Shown: in pieces, positions 1-8,125 of the stretch
Position numbering within the stretch: the stretch's first letter is position 1
Layout of the letters: every line of letters starts with the position of its first letter
DNA from: Bacillota bacterium
Lineage (GTDB): Bacteria > Bacillota > UBA4882 > UBA8346
Assembly: GCA_023435225.1 (NCBI GenBank)
Contig: JAEYRX010000022.1
Location: 62,001 to 126,000 of the forward strand
DNA: 64,000 bases
Direction: 5' to 3'
The notes under the pieces: model-generated
Told to the model about the DNA's origin: nothing
What the model saw: the letters and a program-made list of their open reading frames with translations, nothing else
Databases searched by the model: none
Made by a program: the position numbers and the translations under genes

Positions 1-1249
1 AGATAACTCCGGCGCCGGTCCCAAACCCAAATGGCGTATCAAAGGATTCAGTCTCAATATTATCAAATACCAGACCGGATTCACGGATCATTTGAGCTAA
101 TTCTTGGGTGGTCAAGACTAAATCTACGTCAGGGATACCGTCAGTACTAAATTCCGGCCGGGTCCGTTCAAATTTCTTAGCTGTACAAGGCATAATTGAG
201 ATTACAAAAATATCTTTGGCCACTTTGCCAAGTTCCTTCGCCCAATAACGTTTTACCATCGAGCCGAACATTTGTTGTGGGGATCGGCAGGATGATAAGT
301 TATTCAACAAGCTTGGTTCATTATGCTCAGCATATTTTACCCATGCCGGACAACAAGAAGTAAATTGCGGCAATCGCTCTTCTTTACTCAAGCGATCCAA
401 AAACTCAGTGGCTTCCTCCATAATTGTCAAATCAGCCGCAATGGTCGTATCAAAAACTTTATCAAAACCTAACCGTTTAAGTGCCGCCACCATTTTACCG
501 GTAACGATCTCACCGGCAGGTAACCCGAACTCTTCTCCAAGAGCAACCCGGACAGCCGGCGCTACCTGGACTACTACCAATTTCTCCTTTTGATTAATGG
601 CGTCCCAGGCTTTGTTAACCTCTGATTTGATGGTTAAAGCTCCAGTCGGACATACTGCGCTGCATTGACCGCAATTTACACAATCAACTTCAGCTAAAGA
701 CTTATTAAAAGCAGGTGTTACTTGTACTTTAGATCCGCGGTTGGCAAAATCCAAAATACCGATCCCCTGAACCTCCGAACACATCCGCACACAGTCGCCG
801 CAAACAATACATTTATTAGGGTCACGGACTACCGAAGTTCCGCTATTGTCAATCGGCAGTTTGACATCGCGTTCACCGAAACGGACCTTACGGACTCCGT
901 AACGATTAGCCAGTTCCTGCAATTTACAATGGCCGTTCTTCTCGCAGGTGGTGCAATCCCGGTCATGATTAGCGAGTAATAACTCCAATACGGTGCGGCG
1001 AGCCTTTTGTACCCGTGGGCTATTGGTTAAGATTTTCATTCCCGGCAGTGGAGGCGTCGAACACGAAGCCATAATCCCGCGTCCTTCCTGTTCAACCACA
1101 CACATCCGGCATGCACCGTAAATACTTAATTCTGAGTTGTAACAAAATGTCGGTATATCAATACCAATCCGCCGGATTAATTCCAATAAAGTTTTGGCGC
1201 CGTTTATTTCTACTTCTTGATTATCAATATATAAGGTATCCATATCCAT
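1..1249 (-). CDS. hydA: NADH-dependent [FeFe] hydrogenase, catalytic subunit HydA (partial, 3' end outside window)
   Basis: This is the catalytic subunit of a cytosolic multimeric [FeFe] hydrogenase that makes H2 from NADH and, in bifurcating enzymes, reduced ferredoxin. The translation shows an N-terminal [2Fe-2S] ferredoxin domain (Cys36, Cys47, Cys50, then MASC near 63), a His-Cys cluster (HDRDCTTCEKNGHC), two [4Fe-4S] motifs (CIVCGDCVRMC and CVNCGQCSAVC) and the H-cluster motifs TSCCPAW and MPCTAKKFE. The third H-cluster motif would lie beyond the left edge. The ATG at 1249 is four bases after the hydB stop, and its Shine-Dalgarno AAGGAGGGG lies inside the last hydB codons, so the two are translationally coupled. 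The multi-cluster N-terminus and the hydBC neighbours fit a trimeric NADH-linked enzyme; true bifurcation is inferred. Confidence 0.95.
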   Translation of the reverse strand, partial: MDMDTLYIDNQEVEINGAKTLLELIRRIGIDIPTFCYNSELSIYGACRMCVVEQEGRGIMASCSTPPLPGMKILTNSPRVQKARRTVLELLLANHDRDCTTCEKNGHCKLQELANRYGVRKVRFGERDVKLPIDNSGTSVVRDPNKCIVCGDCVRMCSEVQGIGILDFANRGSKVQVTPAFNKSLAEVDCVNCGQCSAVCPTGALTIKSEVNKAWDAINQKEKLVVVQVAPAVRVALGEEFGLPAGEIVTGKMVAALKRLGFDKVFDTTIAADLTIMEEATEFLDRLSKEERLPQFTSCCPAWVKYAEHNEPSLLNNLSSCRSPQQMFGSMVKRYWAKELGKVAKDIFVISIMPCTAKKFERTRPEFSTDGIPDVDLVLTTQELAQMIRESGLVFDNIETESFDTPFGFGTGAGVI

Positions 1250-1253
1250 ATCC

Positions 1254-3134
1254 TTACCCCTCCTTAATAGCTTTAAATGGGCAAGCATCTATACAAGCTC
1301 CGCATTTAATGCATTTATCAATATTAATTACAAACGGTTTCTTAACTTCTCCGCTTATTGCCCCCACTGGACATACTTTACTACATTTACTGCAGCCCTT
1401 ACAAAGCTGTGGTTCAATATTGTATCCGGCAAAAGCTTTGCATTCTTTAGTCGGGCACTTTTTATCCCTTACATGGGCGATAAACTCATCTTTAAAGTAT
1501 TTCAACATTGATAAAACCGGATTTGGCGCGGTCTTTCCCAAACCACACAATGAAGCGTCCTTGATAACCTGAGCCAAATCTTCAAGAATTTCAATGTCTT
1601 CGACTTTTCCTTCACCATTAACAGCCCGTTCCAAAATCTCCAACAAACGTTTGGTGCCTTCACGGCAGGGAACACATTTTCCGCAGGATTCATTTTGGAT
1701 AAAATTCATAAAGAAGCGGGCCATTTCAACCATACAGTTATCTTCATCCATAACCACCAATCCGCCGGAACCAACCATAGCGCCGATTGAACTTAAGGAG
1801 TCAAAGTCCAACTTCATATCCAAATGTTCCTCGGTAAGATATCCGCCCGACGGTCCGCCAATCTGGACTGCTTTAAATTTCTTCCCGTTACGAATACCGC
1901 CGCCGATTTTGAAAACTATATCACGTAAAGTCACTCCCAGCGGAACTTCGATCAATCCGGTATTAAGAACCTTACCTGTTAAAGCAAAGGTTTTGGTACC
2001 CGGGCTCTTTTCAGTTCCAATACTTACAAACCAGTCGGCGCCTTTGTTGATAATCAAAGCTACATTGGCATAGGTCTCAACATTATTAATTAAGGTCGGC
2101 TTACCCCAAAGTCCTGCGTTTGCCGGAAACGGCGGCTTCGGACGCGGCATACCCCTTTGTCCCTCGATTGAAGCCATCAAAGCAGTTTCTTCTCCACAAA
2201 CAAACGCTCCAGCGCCTTCTTTAATATGAAGGTCAAAATTAAAACCGGTTCCTAAGATATCCTGACCTAATAGCCCGTTTTTGTGCGCTGATTCAACTGC
2301 TAGTTTTAACCTTTTTACCGCTAAAGGATACTCAGCCCGAACATAGATATATCCTTCGTCAGCCCCAACTGCAAAAGCGGCAATCGCCATTCCTTCAATC
2401 ACTTTAAAGGGATCGCCTTCCATTAAGCTGCGATCCATGAAGGCGCCGGGATCACCTTCATCTCCGTTGCAAATTACGTATTTTTTAGTACCGGTAGCAA
2501 GCCTTGTCATATCCCATTTCCGTCCGGCAGGGAAACCTCCGCCGCCACGACCGCGTAATCCGGAACGGATCATTTCTTGACAGAGAATTTCCGGGGTCAT
2601 TTCCGTAAGCACTTTGGCCAAAGCGGCATAACCGCCTTTGGCTATATATTCCCGGATTTCTTCCGGGTCAATAAAACCGCAATTTTCTAAGGAGTTCCTA
2701 TTTTGATACTTATAAAACGGAATCTTTTCCGCTTCGGCAAAAACTTCCCCGGTATTGGGTTCATGGTATAATAACCGGGTCACCGGACTGCTACCGGGTT
2801 CTAAAGATGCAACGATATCAGGAACATCTTCTTCCTTAACTTTGGTATATAAAATACCGGCAGGATCGATACGAACCAAAGGACCTTTTTCACAAAAACC
2901 ATGACATCCGCTGGTAACAATTGTTGTACCTGCGCATCCGTCTTCCAGCATCATTTCAACCGAAACATAATCACCTTTGGCTTCTACCGCTTTTTTTATA
3001 GCTTCATATACTTTTAAAGAACCATTAGCAACACAACCTGTACCGGCGCATATTAAAATCCGGTTTTTTTCTTTCTTATATCCTTCACTCCATTCTTGAC
3101 GGAGTGATTCCATTTTTTCTTTTGTATCAATCAT
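1254..3134 (-). CDS. hydB: NADH-dependent [FeFe] hydrogenase, flavin/NADH subunit HydB (NuoF-like)
   Basis: This 626-residue NuoF-type subunit binds FMN and NADH and passes electrons to HydA. From the N-terminus it has a thioredoxin-like [2Fe-2S] domain (Cys29, Cys34, then DGCAG and SGCHGFC), the NuoF core with the glycine-rich loop GLRGRGGGGFPAGRKW near residue 195, the [4Fe-4S] motif ESCGKCVPCREG near 480, and a C-terminal 2x[4Fe-4S] ferredoxin domain (CKGCSKCSKVC, CIKCGACIDAC). This three-part architecture is typical of HydB rather than complex I NuoF, which lacks the terminal ferredoxin domain. The start overlaps the hydC stop in an ATGA arrangement, and the stop is 4 bp from hydA. Confidence 0.96.
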   Translation of the reverse strand: MIDTKEKMESLRQEWSEGYKKEKNRILICAGTGCVANGSLKVYEAIKKAVEAKGDYVSVEMMLEDGCAGTTIVTSGCHGFCEKGPLVRIDPAGILYTKVKEEDVPDIVASLEPGSSPVTRLLYHEPNTGEVFAEAEKIPFYKYQNRNSLENCGFIDPEEIREYIAKGGYAALAKVLTEMTPEILCQEMIRSGLRGRGGGGFPAGRKWDMTRLATGTKKYVICNGDEGDPGAFMDRSLMEGDPFKVIEGMAIAAFAVGADEGYIYVRAEYPLAVKRLKLAVESAHKNGLLGQDILGTGFNFDLHIKEGAGAFVCGEETALMASIEGQRGMPRPKPPFPANAGLWGKPTLINNVETYANVALIINKGADWFVSIGTEKSPGTKTFALTGKVLNTGLIEVPLGVTLRDIVFKIGGGIRNGKKFKAVQIGGPSGGYLTEEHLDMKLDFDSLSSIGAMVGSGGLVVMDEDNCMVEMARFFMNFIQNESCGKCVPCREGTKRLLEILERAVNGEGKVEDIEILEDLAQVIKDASLCGLGKTAPNPVLSMLKYFKDEFIAHVRDKKCPTKECKAFAGYNIEPQLCKGCSKCSKVCPVGAISGEVKKPFVINIDKCIKCGACIDACPFKAIKEG

Positions 3135-3667
3135 TGCTTACCACCTTCTTCGTCCAAAATCTTGTCAATAATGATATTAATGGCATCCGGAGTCATTTGA
3201 CCATATATCTGGTCATTTATCATTAATACCGGCGCCAGGCCGCAAGCACCAAGACATGAGACGGTTTCTACCGTAAAACGCATATCAGCGGTGGTCTTTT
3301 TATCACCGGTAAGACCTACTCTTTTCCGGATGGCTTCTTTTACCGGATCGGAGCCGCGAACATGGCAAGCGGTCCCATCACATATTTTCACTACATATTT
3401 TCCTTTCGGTTCCAAGGAAAACTGGGCATAAAATGTTGCTACTCCGAAGATTGTAGCCGGAGATAAATTCATTACCATAGCCACATATGTCAGGATTTCT
3501 TCCGGAAGATAGCGATACTCCTCTTGCACCTCCTGAAGGATGGGAATCAAAGCTGATTGCAGTTTTCCATGACGCTCAATAATTTCATTAACTTTTTCAA
3601 ACTTCCGGCGAGAAACTGAGTGTTCCTGTTCTTTATGATTCTCTACGGTTGCAACTGGGGTTGTCAT
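3131..3667 (-). CDS. hydC: NADH-dependent [FeFe] hydrogenase subunit HydC (NuoE-like)
   Basis: A 178-residue thioredoxin-fold [2Fe-2S] protein, the small electron-transfer subunit that docks on HydB. The cluster ligands are visible as CDGTACHVRG and, about 36 residues on, CLGACGLAP, the NuoE pattern. An N-terminal helical region (QSALIPILQEVQEEYRYLPE) is typical of the family. The start ATG has a good AAGGAGAAA site seven bases upstream. It begins the hydCBA block. A 98-bp transposon-like element (3763-3860) separates it from the upstream phosphatase gene, so it may be cotranscribed with that gene or have its own promoter; the sequence does not decide this. Confidence 0.94.
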   Translation of the reverse strand: MTTPVATVENHKEQEHSVSRRKFEKVNEIIERHGKLQSALIPILQEVQEEYRYLPEEILTYVAMVMNLSPATIFGVATFYAQFSLEPKGKYVVKICDGTACHVRGSDPVKEAIRKRVGLTGDKKTTADMRFTVETVSCLGACGLAPVLMINDQIYGQMTPDAINIIIDKILDEEGGKQ

Positions 3668-3762
3668 AATAAATTTCTCCTTCCATAATGGTTATATATT
3701 CAAGCCGGTAATTTGTTATATTGATCTGTTTGAATTCCGGCTCTCTTTCAATGTTATATTAG

Positions 3763-3860
3763 GGAAGCGCTGATTAATGCGATTTTGTGCGAGTAAATAT
3801 GCGGTATTAGGCATTTTGCGAAGCGTAAAATCGTCACTTATTCAATTAATCAGTGCTTCC
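3763..3860. mobile_element. MITE copy 1 (98 bp, TTAG target duplication)
   Basis: A near-palindromic 98-bp element starting GGAAGCGCTGATTAAT and ending with its inverted copy (one mismatch at the right end). It is flanked by an exact TTAG repeat at 3759-3762 and 3861-3864. Related copies are at 24578, 51512 and 61234. The inner part also folds back on itself (CGATTTTGTGC-type arms around a GGTATTA centre). There is no coding capacity. The YTAR duplication is what IS5-group transposases make, so a non-autonomous IS5-type MITE is inferred; no transposase gene is in the window. It lies between the phosphatase gene and hydC. Confidence 0.9.
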
Positions 3861-3909
3861 TTAGGTATTTTTTTCTGGATTCTGAATTCCGGCTTCTGGA
3901 TTCTTAAAA

Positions 3910-5055
3910 CTAGAAGTACTCTATGGACACTTCTTTCCCTAAATTGTTTAGAATATCGGATATCTCCGATACTACTTGCATTTTGAGTCCTAAATTTAAC
4001 GGTAAATCCGGATTTTGATGCGCCGGATTAATGGCTCTTCCGACAAGAAAACGAATCTTGTCTCCTTCAAATAATAACTTGGATAAAATAGCGGCTCCGT
4101 TATGCTTCTCCGGAACTTCCTCTGCTGAATTAGCGGATTTTATATATTCCAAAGTCTTGCTTAAGGTGATAATACCTTCGGTTACTAAGTCAATCCCTAA
4201 CAAACTGCCGGTTGGCGGTACCTCGGGATCGATTGCCTCAATATTAACTTTGATGGTTTGTTGAATATGTCGGGCTACTATAGTACTGGTAGTACCGCCG
4301 CAGATAACTTTTTTCCCGGTTTCTTCCTGAAGTTTTTTGACCAATACCGGATCATCCTCTTTATCCTTGGGTGGACCCACCGCAATCGTGACGGTACTGG
4401 GGTTTCTTAATTGTAAAACCATCACCGTCGCATCATCTCCGGGTTTTCCGGCGTATAGTTGTTCACTTACAGTTAGTAACCATTGAGAGAAACCTTTGGC
4501 ATTTATCACCGGTTTAGCCATCCTCTGCAAATAATCAGCCACGTTATTCCATTGCCACCCCAGGTTCAAAACTGCGCCTATCCCGGCATGAACAACTCCA
4601 TCGGAGATAGCCACTAAGATATCCCCAGGTGTAGCATTAAAACGGCTTTCTTTTATTTTTTTGCCGTAAATTTCACTTTCGTGAAAGGAAACACCGGTTA
4701 TTTCTCCGCTATGCAGGTAAAAAGTCGACGGATTATCAAATTCTACAATATAAACCTCACCATTGTCCTTAACTTGGATAATTGTGAAAGTGGAGTAAGC
4801 TAGACCTCTCTTTTGACAAATTGGCAAAGTATCGCCGACGGTCTCTACTACCTCTGTTAAAGTAGCTCCTTTTTCGAACATTGTGGCAATAATTTTAGCG
4901 GTCATTTTGGATAAAATATTAGCTTTGACTCCACTACCGAGTCCGTCTGCCAATACGGCAACCACTGCATCAGCGGTTTTAACTATCTCCACATTATCAC
5001 CGCATAACTCTTCACCAAACTTCGGTATACTAGCCCAGCCGGTATCGATAAACAA
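3910..5055 (-). CDS. SpoIIE-type PP2C serine phosphatase linked to sensory hydrogenase
   Basis: A protein of about 381 residues with a SpoIIE/RsbU-like PP2C fold in its first 220 residues: the metal-binding elements are ADGLGSGVKA, ISDGVVHAG and the terminal GDDATVMVL. The C-terminal 160 residues carry a conserved-looking GGTTSTIVA segment of unknown role seen in clostridial homologues. It probably dephosphorylates a regulatory serine/threonine target such as an anti-sigma antagonist. Its position between a sensory [FeFe] hydrogenase and hydCBA suggests it relays the redox/H2 signal; that is inference. The start is taken as TTG at 5055 because AAAGGGTGAT lies at proper spacing upstream; a GTG at 5064 overlaps that site and looks less likely. 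Confidence 0.85.
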   Translation of the reverse strand: MFIDTGWASIPKFGEELCGDNVEIVKTADAVVAVLADGLGSGVKANILSKMTAKIIATMFEKGATLTEVVETVGDTLPICQKRGLAYSTFTIIQVKDNGEVYIVEFDNPSTFYLHSGEITGVSFHESEIYGKKIKESRFNATPGDILVAISDGVVHAGIGAVLNLGWQWNNVADYLQRMAKPVINAKGFSQWLLTVSEQLYAGKPGDDATVMVLQLRNPSTVTIAVGPPKDKEDDPVLVKKLQEETGKKVICGGTTSTIVARHIQQTIKVNIEAIDPEVPPTGSLLGIDLVTEGIITLSKTLEYIKSANSAEEVPEKHNGAAILSKLLFEGDKIRFLVGRAINPAHQNPDLPLNLGLKMQVVSEISDILNNLGKEVSIEYF

Positions 5056-5110
5056 GAATATCACCCTTTAGATATCAAATTCATTCAAAATAGTAATCCT
5101 TTCGGAATGA

Positions 5111-5157
5111 GTCATTTAAATTGCCACAATACTTTTTAACAAAGCAATTTAAATGAC
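5111..5157. repeat. 13-bp perfect inverted repeat in intergenic gap
   Basis: GTCATTTAAATTG at 5111-5123 is repeated inverted at 5145-5157 with a 21-base loop, in the gap between the sensory hydrogenase and the phosphatase gene. It could be an operator or an RNA stem that influences downstream expression. The stem is AT-rich and has no U-tract, so it is not a standard terminator. Confidence 0.6.
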
Positions 5158-5240
5158 AAGCATCAATGAATTTCCTATACTCCTGAGTATGGAGGCGTAT
5201 GGAGACGATTAGTATTACTTTAAATAAACTTGATATTTCT

Positions 5241-6959
5241 TTAATTGGATTGATTATCTTCATTGCGAATTAAATTCATTAGTTTGGTTAACAAAACTTT
5301 GGTTTCAGCGGTGGTCTCCCCTAAAAGTCCGGCAATCTCTTGAGCGACTTTCATTTGCTTATTGATAACTTCCTGGGCTTTTTCAAGGGTTTCATCGGTA
5401 ACCCGGGAGAGCTGTTCCCGCTGTTTCTTTTCTTGTGTGATATCAGAGTAAATCCCGATTAAAATCTCATCTTTTTCTACATAAAAAATAGACTGCCAGG
5501 CCACTAGCTTATAACCGGGAAAATTAATCTCTCCGGTAACCAGTTTCTTTGTATAAAGCGCTTCCTCAAAATAGCGTGGGTCCATGATTGTAGTCAAGTT
5601 TTTCCCAATAACCAGATTCCGGAAACAAGAGAATTTCCGTTCAGCAGCCGGGTTTAATTCTAAAATTTTCAGATCGTTAGTAACTACCAAAATGGCATTC
5701 GGCGTCATCTGACAGATTAGATTGGCTTTTGATTCGGCCCGATCCCGCATATAGGGAATACACATATCAACTTCGGCCATACCCATAGCCACAGCCGTAG
5801 CTTTATCCCGGCAAGAGTCATATCCACAAGCTCCACAGTTTAACTCATCTTCCGGTTTGAACTTTCCGGTCTTGGCCAAAATATCCCGGATTTGTTCCTC
5901 GGTTGGCCTAAACCGGTTGACTCCACGGGGAAAATATAAATTGGAAATCTCTTTTTTACTTAACTTTGACATTGATTTTTCGGCTGATTCTTTATCAAAC
6001 GTCTCCGCATGGGCGATTACAGTCGCTCGACGGGCAAATTGAGTCGCGGTTCCGGTAATATCCGGTCCGGTAATGCAACCACCTTGACAGGCCAAAAGTT
6101 CAATCAGGCGAAATAAATCTTGAACTTCATGAAATCTTTCCAAAAAATCTATTACTTCATCCAAACCGTCAACCGAAATTATCTCTTTGGCCAGTAAATC
6201 GGTACTAAGCGTAACCGAACGGGCTAATCCTCCCGGTAATGGGAAAGTTCTGGAATTAGCCGGTCCCGGATTATCAAAGTCAACCGGTTGACAACCGGAT
6301 AATTTTATATTTTGCTCTTCCAACATTTTCAGGACTTCCTGAAAAGTCAAAACGGCATCTACGGCCTCGACTTCACTTCTACCTTGGAACTCACCTTTTT
6401 TAGCGATACAAGGTCCGATAAAAACAACTTTGGTTTCAGAACCGTAAATCTGTTTGAGCATTTTGGCATGGGCTACCATTGGTGAAACTATCGGCGCCAA
6501 ATAAGGAATTAACTCCGGATAATATATTTCAATAAGGTTGACTACTACCGGACAACAACTGGTGATAACCGGAACTTGAGTTTTGGTTAACAATCGTTTG
6601 TGTTCTTCAGCTACCAATTTAGCTCCGGCAGCAGTTTCTCCAATATAACTAAAACCCAGTTTCTTTAGACCAGCCACAACTTGACCCGGTTTATTCTCTG
6701 GAAAAGCTCCGGTGAAAGATGGCGCCAAACTCACCGCTGTCTTTGTACCAATCTTCAATATATTTTTTACCTGGTCAATATTATTCTCTACTTTTTTGGC
6801 GTTTTGAGGGCAAACCCGGACGCAACGTCCATCAGAAATACACCGGCCTTCAATCACTTCAGCATGTCCGTTAATCACTTTAATTGCTTTCACCGGACAA
6901 CTTCGGACACATTTATAACAGTCACGGCAACTGGCCGGTACGGTCGAGATTAGTCCCAT
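5241..6959 (-). CDS. hydS: sensory (group C-type) [FeFe] hydrogenase with PAS domain, HydS-like
   Basis: A 572-residue protein. The N-terminus has two [4Fe-4S] motifs (CRDCYKCVRSC, CISDGRCVRVC), followed by an H-cluster domain with divergent motifs TSCCPVV, GPCIAKKGE and LACQGGCITGP in place of TSCCPxW, MPCxxKKxE and the GGxxxGGGQP-type third motif. All core cluster cysteines remain. A short Fe-S region follows (ELNCGACGYDSCRDKA), then a PAS domain near residues 420-510 and a coiled-coil tail. This order matches the sensory hydrogenases found next to multimeric hydrogenases in Clostridia and Thermotogae, which are thought to sense H2 or redox state rather than produce H2. The ATG at 6959 has GGAGG nine bases upstream. 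Its phosphatase partner is the next gene. Confidence 0.9.
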   Translation of the reverse strand: MGLISTVPASCRDCYKCVRSCPVKAIKVINGHAEVIEGRCISDGRCVRVCPQNAKKVENNIDQVKNILKIGTKTAVSLAPSFTGAFPENKPGQVVAGLKKLGFSYIGETAAGAKLVAEEHKRLLTKTQVPVITSCCPVVVNLIEIYYPELIPYLAPIVSPMVAHAKMLKQIYGSETKVVFIGPCIAKKGEFQGRSEVEAVDAVLTFQEVLKMLEEQNIKLSGCQPVDFDNPGPANSRTFPLPGGLARSVTLSTDLLAKEIISVDGLDEVIDFLERFHEVQDLFRLIELLACQGGCITGPDITGTATQFARRATVIAHAETFDKESAEKSMSKLSKKEISNLYFPRGVNRFRPTEEQIRDILAKTGKFKPEDELNCGACGYDSCRDKATAVAMGMAEVDMCIPYMRDRAESKANLICQMTPNAILVVTNDLKILELNPAAERKFSCFRNLVIGKNLTTIMDPRYFEEALYTKKLVTGEINFPGYKLVAWQSIFYVEKDEILIGIYSDITQEKKQREQLSRVTDETLEKAQEVINKQMKVAQEIAGLLGETTAETKVLLTKLMNLIRNEDNQSN

Positions 6960-6970
6960 GGTTATCCTCC

Positions 6971-7216
6971 TTACTTCAAATGATTTATCTGTTCATCAAA
7001 AAATTTTTCTACTGTATCTTTGGTTATCGAAGTATAAAGCTCATCATCTAATAAAAGGCTTACCCCATCTTGGCAACGGCCCAAACAAAAACAGGCTTTA
7101 AGTTCAAATTCCTCCGTCAATGAATGTTCTCCCAACAACCTTCTAAATTCATTAATTACATCATAGGCACCCTTTAAATGGCAGGAACTACCGACACATA
7201 CTGAAATTGAACGCAC
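6971..7216 (-). CDS. small thioredoxin-like [2Fe-2S] ferredoxin (NuoE C-terminal domain-like)
   Basis: An 81-residue stand-alone [2Fe-2S] thioredoxin-fold protein with ligands in CVGSSCHLKG and ACFCLGRCQDG, like the C-terminal half of HydC/NuoE. It is the first gene of the minus-strand redox operon, 11 bp from the sensory hydrogenase, so it may supply electrons to or from that sensor; the partner is inferred. Translation starts at GTG 7216, placed by a GGGAGGAAG site. A palindromic operator-like site lies 16 bp upstream of the start. Confidence 0.88.
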   Translation of the reverse strand: MRSISVCVGSSCHLKGAYDVINEFRRLLGEHSLTEEFELKACFCLGRCQDGVSLLLDDELYTSITKDTVEKFFDEQINHLK

Positions 7217-7231
7217 CGCCGCTTCCTCCCT

Positions 7232-7249
7232 TTGTGATTTTTTTCACAA
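7232..7249. promoter_or_regulatory. Rex-like (or CRP/FNR-like) operator upstream of hydrogenase operon
   Basis: TTGTGATTTTTTTCACAA is an 18-bp inverted repeat (TTGTGA-N6-TCACAA), 16 bp upstream of the GTG that begins the hydrogenase operon. It resembles the Rex box (TTGTGAA-N4-TTCACAA) of NADH-sensing repressors in Firmicutes, with one half-site exact and the other off by one base. The same shape also fits a CRP/FNR-family site. Redox control by Rex would make sense for NADH-linked hydrogenase genes, but the regulator is not in the window. Confidence 0.65.
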
Positions 7250-7263
7250 TTATTTTCAGCCTA

Positions 7264-7338
7264 TTCGTGAAAAATGTTACGAATTAGTAACGAAAAAATG
7301 CACTTCAAAGTGCAGAATATTTGTAACTTTTTTCACAA
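7264..7338. promoter_or_regulatory. cluster of palindromes in the hyd/pncA divergent region, including a second Rex-like site
   Basis: Four dyads are packed here: TTCGTGA/TTACGAA (7264-7283), GTTAC-N6-GTAAC (7276-7291), GCACTTCAAAGTGC (7300-7313), and TTGTAACTTTTTTCACAA (7321-7338), which keeps the TTCACAA half of a Rex-like box. The region lies between two divergent transcription units, so it probably carries both promoters and their control sites. I see no convincing -35/-10 pair on either strand. From 7339 to 7530 there is only AT-rich sequence and a short caattgtcaatt-type repeat. Confidence 0.5.
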
Positions 7339-7552
7339 GTAAATATACCACCGAAAGGCCAGGAATTCAATATGCTTTACCCAATTTTAACTTTTAAAAT
7401 AGAATGTAAAATTCAGCCCAAATTTTTATTTTGCCGGCAGGGCTATTAAACTTCATCCCGAATTCATATAATCAACCAATACGGTTAATCTATGATTTAG
7501 TTTTAAATTGTCAATTCTCAATTGTCAATTGAATTAAGCGAGGTGACCTTTA

Positions 7553-8125
7553 ATGAAACCAGCATTAATCGTCGGTGATGTTCAAAACGACTTCTGTCCG
7601 GGCGGCGCTTTGGCTGTTAAAGATGGCGACCAAATTGTACCGGTAGTCAATCAACTAATCCCCCTCTTTGATATCGTATATTACATCCGGGATTGGCATC
7701 CCCAAAACCATATCAGTTTCTCCGAGAACCCGCAATTTGTAGATAAATCCTGGCCGGTTCATTGTGTGGCTAACACCAGAGGAGCCGACTTTCATGCGGA
7801 TTTAGACTTTACCTTAAATGCCATTGTTATCGACAAAGGGACCGATCCAAATAAAGAAGCTTATAGCGCTTTCCAGGATACCAACCTAGCTCAAAGCTTA
7901 CATAAACTCGGAGTTGATACCGTCTTTTCCACCGGTTTAGCCACCGATTATTGCGTAAAGGCTACTGTGCTGGATGCTCTTAAAGAAGGTTTCCGGGTTT
8001 ATCTGGTCAAAGACGCTTGTAGAGGAGTGGATAACCCATCAGGGACGGTGGAGAACGCCCTCCAAGAAATGGCAGAAGCCGGGGCAAATATTATTGAGTC
8101 AAAAGAGGTGAAATCTCTTCTATGA
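7553..8125 (+). CDS. pncA: nicotinamidase PncA
   Basis: A 190-residue isochorismatase-fold amidase that converts nicotinamide to nicotinate in NAD salvage. The catalytic triad is visible as Asp9 (VGDVQNDF), Lys in IDKGTDP near 96, and Cys in ATDYCVKA near 134. The RDWHPQNH segment supplies metal ligands. Length and motifs are normal. The start has GAGGTGA upstream. Its last four bases (ATGA) overlap the start of pncB, so the pair is a coupled two-gene salvage operon diverging from the NADH-linked hydrogenase operon. Confidence 0.95.
   Translation: MKPALIVGDVQNDFCPGGALAVKDGDQIVPVVNQLIPLFDIVYYIRDWHPQNHISFSENPQFVDKSWPVHCVANTRGADFHADLDFTLNAIVIDKGTDPNKEAYSAFQDTNLAQSLHKLGVDTVFSTGLATDYCVKATVLDALKEGFRVYLVKDACRGVDNPSGTVENALQEMAEAGANIIESKEVKSLL

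Noticed and set aside
1111..2073. Plus-strand ORFs (153 and 159 aa) opposite hydA and hydB
   Set aside because: They are antisense shadows of strongly conserved genes and have no family resemblance.
5081..5263. 60-aa minus-strand ORF overlapping the end of the sensory hydrogenase gene
   Set aside because: It lies over an inverted repeat, has no ribosome site and no recognisable sequence pattern.
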